Source: Candidatus Paralachnospira caecorum (GTDB lineage Bacteria; Bacillota; Clostridia; Lachnospirales; Lachnospiraceae). Taken from it: a stretch of DNA of 42,465 nucleotides. Under the pieces are notes generated by a model. It was not told the origin of the DNA, made no database searches, and saw only the letters and a list, made by a program, of their open reading frames with translations. This document shows positions 1 through 8,800 of the stretch, one piece after another. The number at the start of each line of letters is the position of its first letter. Position 1 is the stretch's first letter. The stretch is from assembly GCA_904379015.1 (NCBI GenBank), contig CAJFHG010000021.1, positions 1 to 42,465 of the forward strand, given 5' to 3'. Both the position numbers and the translations under genes were made by a program.

Positions 1-52
1 CATGGCATAAATCTCCTTTGTGAAAATGGTTTCTGGCAATTCCATTATAGCA
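1..52 (-). promoter_or_regulatory. Promoter and ribosome binding site of a gene that leaves the left edge
   Basis: Read on the minus strand there is an extended -10 box (TGC before TATAAT, 44-52) with no good -35, then an AAAGGAG ribosome binding site at 13-19. Two start codons follow, ATG at 6-8 (4 nt spacing) and ATG at 1-3 (9 nt spacing, the better fit). The gene body lies outside the window, so nothing can be said about its product. Confidence 0.6.
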
Positions 53-133
53 AACGGAACGTATTTATGCCTTTTTTATTGGTTGAAATATTGAATTTTC
101 AAGGTTCAACACACCTTATTGGTGTGGGAAGTC

Positions 134-388
134 TTAGTCAGATATACTCTCTATCAGCTCATTCAATACAACCCCTAAATCCCATTCTTCTTTTTCTTCT
201 GTCCTTAATGTCCAAAAGCCCTCGAGATGTTTATTTGTCAAAGGCGAAATCCGTGTTTCTTTACGGGTTTTACAATTTGTCGGAGTAATCCCCAAACGCT
301 CTGTGATCGAGTACACATCAAAATCATTCTCAAAAACCATATGCATCTCTGCATAAATTGTGCAGTTATTGCTCGTCTTTCTTGTCAT
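134..388 (-). CDS. Short DUF4279-like protein, probably truncated
   Basis: This 84-aa protein resembles the start of the DUF4279 family: a beta strand (IYAEMHMVFENDFDVYSI), then an RLGITPT segment and a tryptophan-containing strand (FWTLRTEEKEEWDLG) followed by a helix. Family members as I remember them are about 130-150 aa, so the C-terminal half seems to be missing; a TAA stop follows ESISD. A GAGGA sequence lies about 11 nt before the ATG. Function of the family is not established; such small orphan genes often sit in immunity-gene clusters, which is inference here. The neighbouring genes are also small, AT-rich and on the same strand. Confidence 0.5.
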   Translation of the reverse strand: MTRKTSNNCTIYAEMHMVFENDFDVYSITERLGITPTNCKTRKETRISPLTNKHLEGFWTLRTEEKEEWDLGVVLNELIESISD

Positions 389-493
389 TTTAAAACATGT
401 CCTCTTTTTAAAGCTTTTTTATGGGATCCGCAGTGAACATAAATTTAATTGTATGATGCCAGTTACTATTTTCCCCAATATCATAAACCGCTT

Positions 494-934
494 TTATGGA
501 TTATGCATAATTATATTTTCACAGGCAATCGTCAGTCGATCCCCAGAAATAAATGTGATCACAGTTTCAATATATTTTTCTTGATCATCCAAAAAACTAT
601 CTGGGCAGTCATGTTCCTCTTTGATTTTAAATAATTTGGGAATAATAAAACGGTCATCATGTTCTACATATTCAAAGTCCAGAATTCGAGGAGAACATCC
701 CCAAAAATCACATGCTGTCATTTCAAAACCTATTACATGCTGAAAATCTATAGAATACTTTAAATCCTTTTCTCCACACTTTGAATTGAAAAGCTGCAGC
801 CGCCGTTCTCTGCGCTCAAAATAGAGTTCTTCAAGCACATCATCATGAATATATACATCTTTCACATATTTTGAAAAAATAATTTTTCCATTTAACTCAT
901 TGATTAATATCATAATTAATTCATATGCTCCCAT
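494..934 (-). CDS. Hypothetical protein, 146 aa, possible immunity-type protein
   Basis: I do not recognise this protein with certainty. It has no signal peptide or membrane segment. The layout is mixed beta/alpha: a strand-rich start (KIIFSKYVKDVYIHDDVLEEL), a motif CDFWGCSPRILDFEYVE near the middle, and a closing TVITFISGDRLTIACENI strand pair, which looks like a complete small soluble domain. The first ATG (934) has no clear ribosome binding site; an in-frame ATG at 913 is an alternative start with GGGAG too far upstream to be convincing. AT-rich codon use matches its neighbours and differs from the housekeeping genes after 2.2 kb. An antitoxin or immunity role is only suggested by size and neighbourhood. 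Confidence 0.55.
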   Translation of the reverse strand: MGAYELIMILINELNGKIIFSKYVKDVYIHDDVLEELYFERRERRLQLFNSKCGEKDLKYSIDFQHVIGFEMTACDFWGCSPRILDFEYVEHDDRFIIPKLFKIKEEHDCPDSFLDDQEKYIETVITFISGDRLTIACENIIMHNP

Positions 935-1098
935 AAAACAGCTGATATATGCGCTGCACGAATTACAAATTATGTTTTTTTATCACCTATCTGCAGCTCC
1001 TTTTATTGCTGCTTTTCCAGTTTCTTCAATTTTCCTCTATTTCAACACCTCACCTGCTTAAAGTGTCTCTGAGTACCTGTTCATCCTCTTCGTAATAA

Positions 1099-1314
1099 AT
1101 GTATTCCTTTGCTGGCATTTTGGGAACCTTTGCCGGATCTCTCTTAAAAATATATATACAGATGAAAAAGGATGCATCGCAAAAACTTGAATATATGTAT
1201 TGGGATATATTTTATAATCCTGCCTTACGCGATAAGGTGAAAGAAAAAGTCCCCCTTGAAAATAGCTTTCAGAACTGGATTTTAAAAAATTTCGGTAATC
1301 TTCTTATTGTTTAA
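1099..1314 (+). pseudogene. Possible gene fragment, 71 codons, unknown
   Basis: An open stretch on the plus strand whose second half (from ATG at 1162: MKKDASQKLEYMYWDIFYN onward to a helical WILKNFGNLL) looks protein-like rather than random. There is no ribosome binding site at 1099 and no recognisable family. It lies in an AT-rich patch between minus-strand orphan genes and may be the tail of a decayed gene. It could also be chance. Confidence 0.25.
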
Positions 1315-1530
1315 ATGATATGCTATTAAATTTTATTGTACAATCTTCACAACAATCAGTCAATTCATTCTCGCGTGTTATCAAAATCTTAACTAAAAAT
1401 TTAAATAACTCACTTTTTCTTTTGGCAAAGTACTACAAACACCCATTTTATTCTCACCAATTTTAATACGGTACGTCAGTACTCTTCATGATTCGTTTTT
1501 GTTAAAAATTTCCCCTGTCTCTGCAGTTGA
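1315..1530. other. AT-rich stretch with no supported gene
   Basis: No convincing gene is present. On the minus strand a frame ending at about 1485 encodes a helical tail (SSAADQLQRQGKF...HEEY) that continues from the reading frame upstream only if one A of a short A run near 1548-1552 is removed, so it may be part of a decayed gene together with 1531-1709. Confidence 0.3.
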
Positions 1531-1709
1531 TCAGCCGCACTGCTTATTTTTCTTGAGAACTGCATCCCCGAAGATCAATCTCAACAATGCAGTCAATCGG
1601 TGAAACTGGTTAAAAAAAACTCCAATACAAACCTCAGTTTGTATCAGAGTTAAATAAAAACTCGCCAGATACTGCCGTTTGCATCGGCCTTTTGAGCCGC
1701 TTCGATCAT
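1485..1709 (-). pseudogene. Decayed coding remnants downstream of the DUF2691 gene
   Basis: Protein-like pieces occur in different minus-strand frames: MIEAAQKADANGSIWRVF (1709 to 1650, then stop), a middle piece FHRLTALLRLIFGDAVLKK in another frame, and a tail MQFSRKISSAADQLQRQGKF ending near 1485. Together they suggest one old gene broken by frameshifts and deletions. I cannot name the family. The long open frame 1531-1767 is not a real gene in my view because it mixes these frames. Confidence 0.25.
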
Positions 1710-1766
1710 ATACCATGAAGAGTCCAGATCCTGCTTTTATGGAACAATTCACTTCAGCCCAAGCCA

Positions 1767-2225
1767 TTATACTTCAAAACGATATCTGCTGTCGTTATCT
1801 TTATATATTCCAGCGCAGCTGTTTCCGTATTGCTTTTTACACTTTTTCAATAAAACATCGGGATCTTTCGAGTATATTTCTACGTACTGGCAGTCATATA
1901 CTAATATTACCATGACGCAGCCTGAAGTGATAAATTCCTGATAATTTCCTACTTCCCTGATGTTTTTCGAAGACGGTTCACTCCAGATCTGTAAATTGAG
2001 ATGAATGATATAGCTTTCTTCTTTTTCTGCTTCTGCCAGCAAATCAGAAAACCAATATTCTCCGCAGTCAAACAGACTTTGCATTTTCCTGTCGTACACT
2101 TCACTTTGTATGATCAAACATTTCTGCGGATTCTGTCGCTCTGCCAGCTTCAAAAAATCGTTTAAATACTTTCCGTGTTGATTTGGAATTTCAAAACTCA
2201 CTCCTCTTAGTTCCTGATTTATCAT
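1767..2225 (-). CDS. DUF2691 family protein
   Basis: The 152-aa product opens with RGVSFEIPNQHGKYLNDFL, which matches the characteristic start of DUF2691 proteins (RGISFEIPNEYGK...), and contains the family-like YQEFITSGCVMVILVYDCQYVEIY segment. Length agrees with the family (about 150 aa). No function is established. I chose the ATG at 2225 because GGGGGA stands 7 nt before it; the ATG at 2240 abuts its purine run without spacing. It lies 34-49 nt downstream of the yolD-like gene on the same strand but is richer in A+T, so it belongs to the accessory patch rather than to the polymerase operon. Confidence 0.75.
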   Translation of the reverse strand: MINQELRGVSFEIPNQHGKYLNDFLKLAERQNPQKCLIIQSEVYDRKMQSLFDCGEYWFSDLLAEAEKEESYIIHLNLQIWSEPSSKNIREVGNYQEFITSGCVMVILVYDCQYVEIYSKDPDVLLKKCKKQYGNSCAGIYKDNDSRYRFEV

Positions 2226-2274
2226 GTCAGTATCCCCCATCCTTCCTCAGATCCCAGCGTCAGCGCAGCTCCGC

Positions 2275-2688
2275 TCATTGATCAGTCACATCATTCACAT
2301 CCAAAATATCGGGAATCGGGATCCGGAGTCCATCCTCCATCTGGAGGACACCTGCCGCATGGTCGATGCGCCGGACAACGCCGGACGCTGTGACATAAGC
2401 TCCTCCTGCCTTTTTCTGGTCCGGCCGGTAATAAGTGACGGCTGTTTTCTTCCGCTCATTGAGGTGCTCCGCCAGATCATCCAGCTTTCGTTTGATCTCT
2501 TCCTGGCTGCTCTCACTCAATTCCAGCCTGGGAACTGTCAGACGCGCCGTCTCCTGAATAACCGCTCCGTATCCGGTAAGCGCGGCAAACGGCGAAAACT
2601 GGGCAGCCCGTTCCTCCATAGACATCTGAGGATGCACACAGGAAACATGATGCGGAAGTTCTATGATATCGTCATATGGATTCTTCAT
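2275..2688 (-). CDS. YolD-like protein, partner of a UmuC-like polymerase
   Basis: A 137-aa protein with the typical clostridial YolD-like start: a Y-D-D-I-I-x-L-P-H-H-V segment, then HPQMSMEERAAQFSPFAALTGY, followed by a helical middle and a C-terminal beta part (VVRRIDHAAGVLQMEDG). Such proteins are regularly encoded next to Y-family polymerases and are thought to act as UmuD-like accessories. The start overlaps the polymerase stop by 4 nt (2685-2688) and is preceded by GGAGGG, so the two are translated as one unit. The protein lacks the UmuD serine-lysine autoprotease region. Confidence 0.85.
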   Translation of the reverse strand: MKNPYDDIIELPHHVSCVHPQMSMEERAAQFSPFAALTGYGAVIQETARLTVPRLELSESSQEEIKRKLDDLAEHLNERKKTAVTYYRPDQKKAGGAYVTASGVVRRIDHAAGVLQMEDGLRIPIPDILDVNDVTDQ

Positions 2689-4208
2689 GCTTTATGCCCT
2701 CCGATCTGTCCGTTGCGTTCTCTGGCAGTCGCGCCCTCCTCAAAGCTCATGCCCCGCAGGACCGCATTCTTCCCATATTTCTTTTTAATGTCCAGCATTG
2801 CTTTCTGCCACCGTTTCTCCCGATCCAGATCCGCAGCCTCCTTTTCCCGCTGTTTTTCCAGCGCCTCATAATCCGTAAAAAGGTCCATCTGCTCATAGGC
2901 GCCGGTTTCCGGGGCCATCGCTTCCGCCGTCACATGCGCGGCAGTCAAATAGATGCGCCGCACCAGAAGATCCGGATTTACAATCCTGTCGAACAGCTCT
3001 GCGGCAGAGGACATCAGGATTTTGGATGACGCTGTGTATTGCTTCAGATTTTCCGTACCATGCGCCTGCTTCGGAACCGCTCTCCCATAACGGTCCGCGG
3101 TGATTTCACCCTCATAAGCTCCCGTATCCCCGGATCTCCGCAGATTTTCCCGGTCATATCCCACCGTCAGGACCAGCTGATCCGTCACCAGTCCCTGGTC
3201 TACCAGATCCAGCGACAGCATGTCAGCCATCTCACGCAGGACAAGCCTGGCCTTCTCGAAAGAATACGGGCAGGAGAGCACCTGACCGGAACCAATGCTG
3301 GAGGATGCCGGCTTATACGCCTTAATATCCGCGATCGTACAGGGCTCCCACCCCCAGGCATGATCGATGAGCAGCTCCGCGTTGACCCCAAACAGCCGGT
3401 ACAGCAGCTCCTCATTGTACAGATCCGTCTCCGCTCCCAGGGAACACCTCGCAATATCTCCCATGGTAAACAGTCCGTGCTCCTCCAGCTTTTTCGCGTA
3501 CCCCCGCCCGATCCGCCAGAAATCTGTCAGCGGGCGGTGGCTCCAGAGGAGCCTGCGGTAGCTTTGTTCATCCAGCTGCGCGATCCGGACGCCGTTTTCA
3601 TCCGGCTCAGTATGCTTCGCCTCAATATCCATGGCCACCTTTGCCAGGTACAGATTCGTTCCCATACCGGCAGCCGCCGCAACGCCCACAGTCTTCTGTA
3701 CATCCAGAATGATCTTTGCCGCCAGTTCACGGGCGGACAGTCCGTATGTCCTCAGATATCCGGTGATATCCATGAACACCTCATCAATCGAATAAACATG
3801 GATATCCTCCGGCGCGATATACTTGAGATAAATCTCATAAATTCTGGCGCTGTACTGCATATAAAGCGCCATCTGAGGCGGCGCCGTCAGATAATCCACC
3901 GCCAGCTCCGGCAACGCTTTGAGCTCTTCCGCGCGACAGGAAGAACCGGTCAGTCTGCGCCCCGGGGCCCGCCGCCTGCGCTCCGCGTTGACCTGCCGGA
4001 CCTTCTGCGCCACCTCGAACAGCCGGGGACGGCCCGGTATGCCGAAGGCTTTCAGGGAAGGAGAGACCGCCAGACAAATGGTCTTCTCCGTGCGGCTCGG
4101 ATCCGCGACCACCAGATTGGTCGTCATGGGATCAAGCCCCCGCTCCAGACATTCCACCGACGCATAAAACGATTTCAGATCAATCGCAAGATATACTCTG
4201 TCCGACAT
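2685..4208 (-). CDS. Y-family DNA polymerase (UmuC/ImpB-like)
   Basis: A 507-aa translesion DNA polymerase of the UmuC/DinB superfamily. The palm residues are visible: AIDLKSFYASVE at the N-terminus (first catalytic Asp) and YSIDEVFMD near residue 145 (second catalytic acidic pair). A helix-hairpin-helix-like region (RIGRGYAKKLEEHGLFTMGDIA) and a little-finger region follow. I chose ATG at 4208 because GGGAGG precedes it by 5 nt and it starts right at the conserved MSDRVYLAIDL; the upstream ATG at 4244 gives 12 unrelated residues. It forms an operon with the overlapping yolD-like gene. In clostridia such pairs can be chromosomal or plasmid borne. No LexA-type box was clearly seen upstream. 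Confidence 0.93.
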   Translation of the reverse strand: MSDRVYLAIDLKSFYASVECLERGLDPMTTNLVVADPSRTEKTICLAVSPSLKAFGIPGRPRLFEVAQKVRQVNAERRRRAPGRRLTGSSCRAEELKALPELAVDYLTAPPQMALYMQYSARIYEIYLKYIAPEDIHVYSIDEVFMDITGYLRTYGLSARELAAKIILDVQKTVGVAAAAGMGTNLYLAKVAMDIEAKHTEPDENGVRIAQLDEQSYRRLLWSHRPLTDFWRIGRGYAKKLEEHGLFTMGDIARCSLGAETDLYNEELLYRLFGVNAELLIDHAWGWEPCTIADIKAYKPASSSIGSGQVLSCPYSFEKARLVLREMADMLSLDLVDQGLVTDQLVLTVGYDRENLRRSGDTGAYEGEITADRYGRAVPKQAHGTENLKQYTASSKILMSSAAELFDRIVNPDLLVRRIYLTAAHVTAEAMAPETGAYEQMDLFTDYEALEKQREKEAADLDREKRWQKAMLDIKKKYGKNAVLRGMSFEEGATARERNGQIGGHKA

Positions 4209-4319
4209 GTTTTCCTCCCTTCCGCTCCCTTTTCCGTTACGCAAACCGGAATCTTACACCCATTATAATACAACCCGGTCTCCCGTTCAAGAAAACCGGA
4301 CAGGCCAAAAATGGCAGAG

Positions 4320-4382
4320 AAAAAGACAGCCCCGGGCGGATCCGGCCTCCTGAAAGCCTTACATCCCCGCAGGACTGTCTGT
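4320..4382 (-). terminator. Probable intrinsic terminator between the lipoprotein and polymerase genes
   Basis: On the minus strand AGACAGTCC pairs with GGGGCTGTCT across a long, itself structured loop containing GGCCGGATCC, and is followed by TTTTTCT. It would stop transcripts from the PrsA-like gene before the polymerase gene. The long loop makes it less certain than a compact hairpin. Confidence 0.45.
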
Positions 4383-4405
4383 TCGATTTCCAATCTTCGT
4401 TCTCT

Positions 4406-4482
4406 CTGATCTTAATTTTTTCTGATCTTAATTTTTTCTGATCGTGATTTTTCTAATCTTAATTTTCTGACCTTGATTCTAT
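4406..4482. repeat. Degenerate tandem repeats, about 15 bp, five copies
   Basis: Units of the type CTGATCTTAATTTTTT start at 4406, 4422, 4438, 4453 and 4467, with period shrinking from 16 to 14 bp and increasing divergence. They lie just after the stop codon of the PrsA-like gene. No coding potential is visible; the unit is AT-rich unlike the flanking genes. Confidence 0.8.
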
Positions 4483-4504
4483 GATCGGATTCGGATCTGC
4501 GCTC

Positions 4505-5788
4505 TTACTGCGCGGCCGTCGTTTCCGCCGCGGTCACGGTCTCTGATTCCCCGGCAGACGCGGGATCCCCGGCGCTGCTCTCCGATCCGCCGGAAGCTGC
4601 CGTGGTATTCTCCGCACTGGTCTCCGTGCTGCTGTCTGACGCGCCGGACTCCGCAGAAGTATCCTCCGCAGCGCTGCTTTCCGATCCGTCGGAAGCTGCC
4701 GTGGTATCTGCCGCAGTATCCTCCGCAGCCGTCTCTGTGCCGCTCTCCGTCTCATCGACGGCCGCCGTAGTATCTCCGGACGCCTCCGTGGATTCTGTTT
4801 CAGCCACATAGAGATTGTCATCGAAGCTTACCAGATCCCACACATCCTCGTCCACCTCAAATTCGGGCATGTCCTTCAGCCATTCGTCATAGGTGCTCTG
4901 GAACAGCTCGGTTCTCCGGGTCTCCACGATCTGATCCTTCTCGGCTTCCGTGGCTTCTTCGTCAAAATCGGTATCGCAGTATACCACATACCAGCCGTAT
5001 CCGTCCTCATAGACTGTGCCGACCTCCCCTGTCTCCAGGGTAAGACCGAAATCACCCAGCGTATTGTCATAATCACCCTCGCCGTAGGTGGTCTGGGAAT
5101 AGGTGCAGTTGTCATAATCCGCCACCATATCCTCCGACATGGTCTCTCCGTCTTCCACCCGTGTCTTCAGCTCCTCAGCCAGCTCAGCCGCCGCGTCCGC
5201 GTCATCCCCGTCCGTGACCAGGATATAACTGATGGTTCTCTGCGCCGCCTCTTCGTCGCTGACCTCCGTATCCACATCCTGAACCGCATAGGCATACACT
5301 TTATTGGCCAGCGCGTTCTTGGTAATGATCTCGGTCAGAAGTTCCTCCGTAATATTGGTCGCGTCCTTCACCACCCGGGGGATCTCCTCCATACTTCCCG
5401 ATACAGCCTCCTCTACCTTGGCCTGATCCTCCTCATCCAGAGAAATTCCCAGATCTTCGGCCTTGGCATCCAGAACAAGGGTCTGGCAAATAGCAGTCAT
5501 AACGCTTTCCTTCGTATACGCCTCCAGCGTCTTGCTGCCCAGCTCCGTATCCCACATGGTACTGATGTCATATCCGATCATGCTGTAATACATCTCACTG
5601 TTATACTGTTCTGTTCTCGCCAGATAGTTTGCTTCATCCAGATAAATATTGGTATCGCCGAATGTGGCAACCACGGTTGTCGGATAATCCTCCAGCGCCA
5701 CCTGGCTGCTGCCGCAGCCCGCCAGCACGCCTCCCGCTGTCAGAACGGCGGTCAGTGAAAGCGCCAGCTTTTTCATGATTCTGTTCAT
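4505..5788 (-). CDS. Lipoprotein of the PrsA/parvulin-like foldase type
   Basis: A 427-aa exported lipoprotein. The signal peptide (MNRIMKKLALSLTAVLTAG) ends in the lipobox VLAGC with Cys25 as the lipidated residue, so it should sit on the outer face of the membrane. Residues about 40-180 resemble the SurA/PrsA N-terminal helical domain, and about 185-290 resemble a parvulin domain (ISYILV..., then LGDFGLTLETGEVGTVYEDGYGWYVV). The usual catalytic His of ARHIL is replaced by ISYIL, so isomerase activity is doubtful and a chaperone role is more likely. From about residue 330 the protein is a low-complexity tail of Ser, Ala, Glu and Thr with repeats also visible in the DNA. AGGAGG lies 11 nt before the ATG. 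Confidence 0.8.
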   Translation of the reverse strand: MNRIMKKLALSLTAVLTAGGVLAGCGSSQVALEDYPTTVVATFGDTNIYLDEANYLARTEQYNSEMYYSMIGYDISTMWDTELGSKTLEAYTKESVMTAICQTLVLDAKAEDLGISLDEEDQAKVEEAVSGSMEEIPRVVKDATNITEELLTEIITKNALANKVYAYAVQDVDTEVSDEEAAQRTISYILVTDGDDADAAAELAEELKTRVEDGETMSEDMVADYDNCTYSQTTYGEGDYDNTLGDFGLTLETGEVGTVYEDGYGWYVVYCDTDFDEEATEAEKDQIVETRRTELFQSTYDEWLKDMPEFEVDEDVWDLVSFDDNLYVAETESTEASGDTTAAVDETESGTETAAEDTAADTTAASDGSESSAAEDTSAESGASDSSTETSAENTTAASGGSESSAGDPASAGESETVTAAETTAAQ

Positions 5789-5846
5789 AATACTGCTATC
5801 CTCCTAGACTGTTTCCTCTTAAAATCTGCACAGACAGACACCTGTT

Positions 5847-5875
5847 ATTATAGTACCAAACGGTCAAACTAGCAA
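5847..5875 (-). promoter_or_regulatory. Promoter of the PrsA-like lipoprotein gene
   Basis: TTGCTA (5870-5875) and TATAAT (5847-5852) are separated by exactly 17 bp on the minus strand. The -35 box lies inside the last codons of mfd, so the lipoprotein gene can be transcribed independently of mfd. Confidence 0.75.
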
Positions 5876-8800
5876 CTCTTTTATGGCATTTAACAGGATT
5901 TTCACCCTCTCAAGCATCTGTCCCCACTCTTTTATCTCCCGTTTTCTGTCCGCAAATGTGAAATACGGCTGCTCCGCCGCGGTAAATTTCAGCGCGCCTT
6001 TATAACGGTCCACAAGCTCCGGAATCTTCTCTACATGGAAGGGCGCCTTCTCGTACATCTTCAGCCGCACCTCCTGCCTGTTTCCGGAAAGCTCCGTCAC
6101 ATAAGCCTGATGGGCGGCGGCCTTGATCAGGGCGATCTCCAGCAGATTGTCCACGGACCGGGGCATATCCCCGAACCGGTCCATCAGCTCATCCCGCATA
6201 TCCATGGCCTCCTCTTCCGTCTCAATGGCGGAAATCCGCTTGTAGATCTCCAGCTTCTGGGCTTCATTCCTGATATAAGAAGGCGGAATATAGGCATCGA
6301 TGGTAAATTCCACGGAGGTCTCGAAGGATTCCTCCTCCCTGCCGCCTTTCAGGGCCTTCACCGCCTCATTCAGCAGCTTGCAGTACAGATCATATCCCAC
6401 TGCCTCCATGTGCCCGTGCTGCTCGGCCCCCAGAAGATTGCCCGCTCCCCGGATCTCCAGATCCCGCATGGCGATCTTGATTCCCGAACCGAATTCCGTG
6501 AATTCCCGGATGGCGGCCAGCCGTTTTTCCGCCTCTTCCTTCAGCAGCTTATTCCGCCTGTACATCAGAAACGCGTAGGCCGTTCTGTTGGAGCGTCCCA
6601 CCCGCCCCCGCAGCTGATAAAGCTGGGACAGGCCGAACCGGTCCGCGTCATGGATAATGATGGTGTTGACATTTGAAATATCAAGCCCCGTCTCGATGAT
6701 GGTGGTGGAAACCAGCACATCGATCTCCCCGTCGATGAAGTCCAGCATGATCTTCTCCAGCTGCCGCTCTCCCATCTGGCCGTGGGCATAGACTACCGCG
6801 GCATCAGGCACCAGCTTCGCGACCCTGTCAGTGATCTCTTCAATGTCCTTTACCCGGTTGTACACATAAAAGACCTGGCCGCCTCTGGCCCGCTCCCGTT
6901 CTATGGCCTCCCGCACCATTTCTTCATTATATTCCATCACATAGGTCTGGACCGGCACCCGGTCCAGGGGCGGCTCCTCCAGCACGCTCATATCCCGGAT
7001 CCCCACCAGGCTCATATGAAGCGTTCTGGGGATGGGAGTCGCCGTCAGCGTGAGCACATCCACATTCTCCCGCATCTTCTTGATCTTTTCCTTGTGAGCC
7101 ACGCCGAAGCGCTGCTCCTCATCTATGATCAGAAGCCCCAGATCCTTGAACGCCACATCCGAGGACAGGACGCGGTGAGTCCCGATGACAATGTCCACCA
7201 GCCCCTTCTTCAGATCCGCCAGCGTCTTCTTCTGCTCGGCGGCGCTTCTGAATCTGGACAGCAGCTCCACCCGGACCGGGAAATTCATCATGCGCTGGGA
7301 AAAGGTATTGTAATGCTGCTGGGCCAGAATGGTTGTGGGGACCAGATAGACCACCTGCTTTCCCTCCTGCACCGCCTTAAAGGCCGCGCGGATGGCAATT
7401 TCCGTCTTGCCGTAGCCCACGTCGCCGCAGATCAGACGGTCCATGATCTTCGTGCTCTCCATGTCCTGCTTGGTCGCCTCGATGGCCGCCTCCTGATCCT
7501 CTGTCATCTCATAGGGAAATAACTCCTCAAATTCCCTCTGCCAGACTGTATCCGGCCCATACTGGAATCCGTCCGTCTGCTGCCTGGCCGCGTAAAGCTC
7601 TACCAGATCTCTGGCGATCTCCTTCACAGCGCCCTTCACCCGGGACTTGGTCTTCCCCCACTCCTGGCCGCCCAGACGGTTGAGCTTCGGCTTTCTGGCC
7701 CCGGCTCCCGCGTACTTCTGGATCATGTCAAGCTGGGTCACCGGAAGATACAGGCATCCGTTTCCCGCGTACTCGATCTTGATATAATCCTTTACGACCC
7801 TGTCGACCTCGATCTTCTCGATCCCGCGGTAAATCCCCAGTCCGTGGTTTTCATGGACCACGTAATCTCCGGCGGACAGCTCCGTGAAGCTCTGGATCTT
7901 CTTGCCTTCATAGGCGGTCCGCTTTTTCCGCTTTTTCTTTTCGGTCCCGAACATGTCGCTCTCCGGGATCACCACAAATTTGACCAGCGGATACTCAAAT
8001 CCCCGATGGAGACTGCCGTAAAGGATGCAGATCTCGCCGGGTCTGATCTCCTTGTCTTCCTCTTCAGTGTAATAGCTCCTCAGATCATACTGTTCCTGCA
8101 GGTCATGGGCCAGCCTGGCGCCCCTGGTCCTGGAGCCGCACAGCAGCGCCACCCGCCAGCCGTCCCTCTTCCACCGCTTCAGGTCCCCGATCAGAAGCTC
8201 AAAACCGTTCTGGTAGGAATTCCCGTTCTTCACGGTCACGCTGCAGCGTTTCTTTACCGGCATGACCTTCTGGTCCAGGGTGGAAAACAGAACGCTCCGG
8301 TTCCTGAGAAGCTTCGCCTCCACCTCCGCGGAGGAATACAGGATATCTGTCTGAGAGGGAAGCAGATATCCTTTTTCCAGGCGGTTGGTCATGCTCTCCC
8401 GGAACTCCGTCTCCACTGTCCCGGCTTTTTCCATGATCCTGGAGGGCTCGTCCAGGAACACCGGCGCGTCCTCCGGAAAATAATCCAGAAATGAAACCGG
8501 ATCTTCGCAGAAATAGCGGATGCAGCCCTCAAGAGCTCCCAGATAGCAGCCCGCCTCCAGCTCCTCCGTCATCTCATCCACGATCGTCCCGATCCTGTGG
8601 GCCTCCTCCAGCTTCTTCAGCTCTCTGTATTGTTTCTTCAGCGCGTCCTTTTCCCCGTTTAATCTGCGGATTCCTTCTGAAAGCCGCTCCTTCGACAGCA
8701 CCAGCTCCCTGGCCGGATAGAGGCGCACCTGCGAAAGGCGCTCCAGGGAGCGCTGGCTTTCCGCGTCAAAAGAACGGACCGAGTCGATCTCATCTCCCCA

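Noticed and set aside
1531-1767. 78-codon minus-strand open frame
   Set aside because: It joins fragments that look real only in other frames and has no good start; treated as a decayed region.
3039-4268. Long plus-strand open frame opposite the Y-family polymerase
   Set aside because: Antisense shadow of a GC-rich gene: no ribosome binding site, composition dominated by His, Arg and Gln from mirrored codons.
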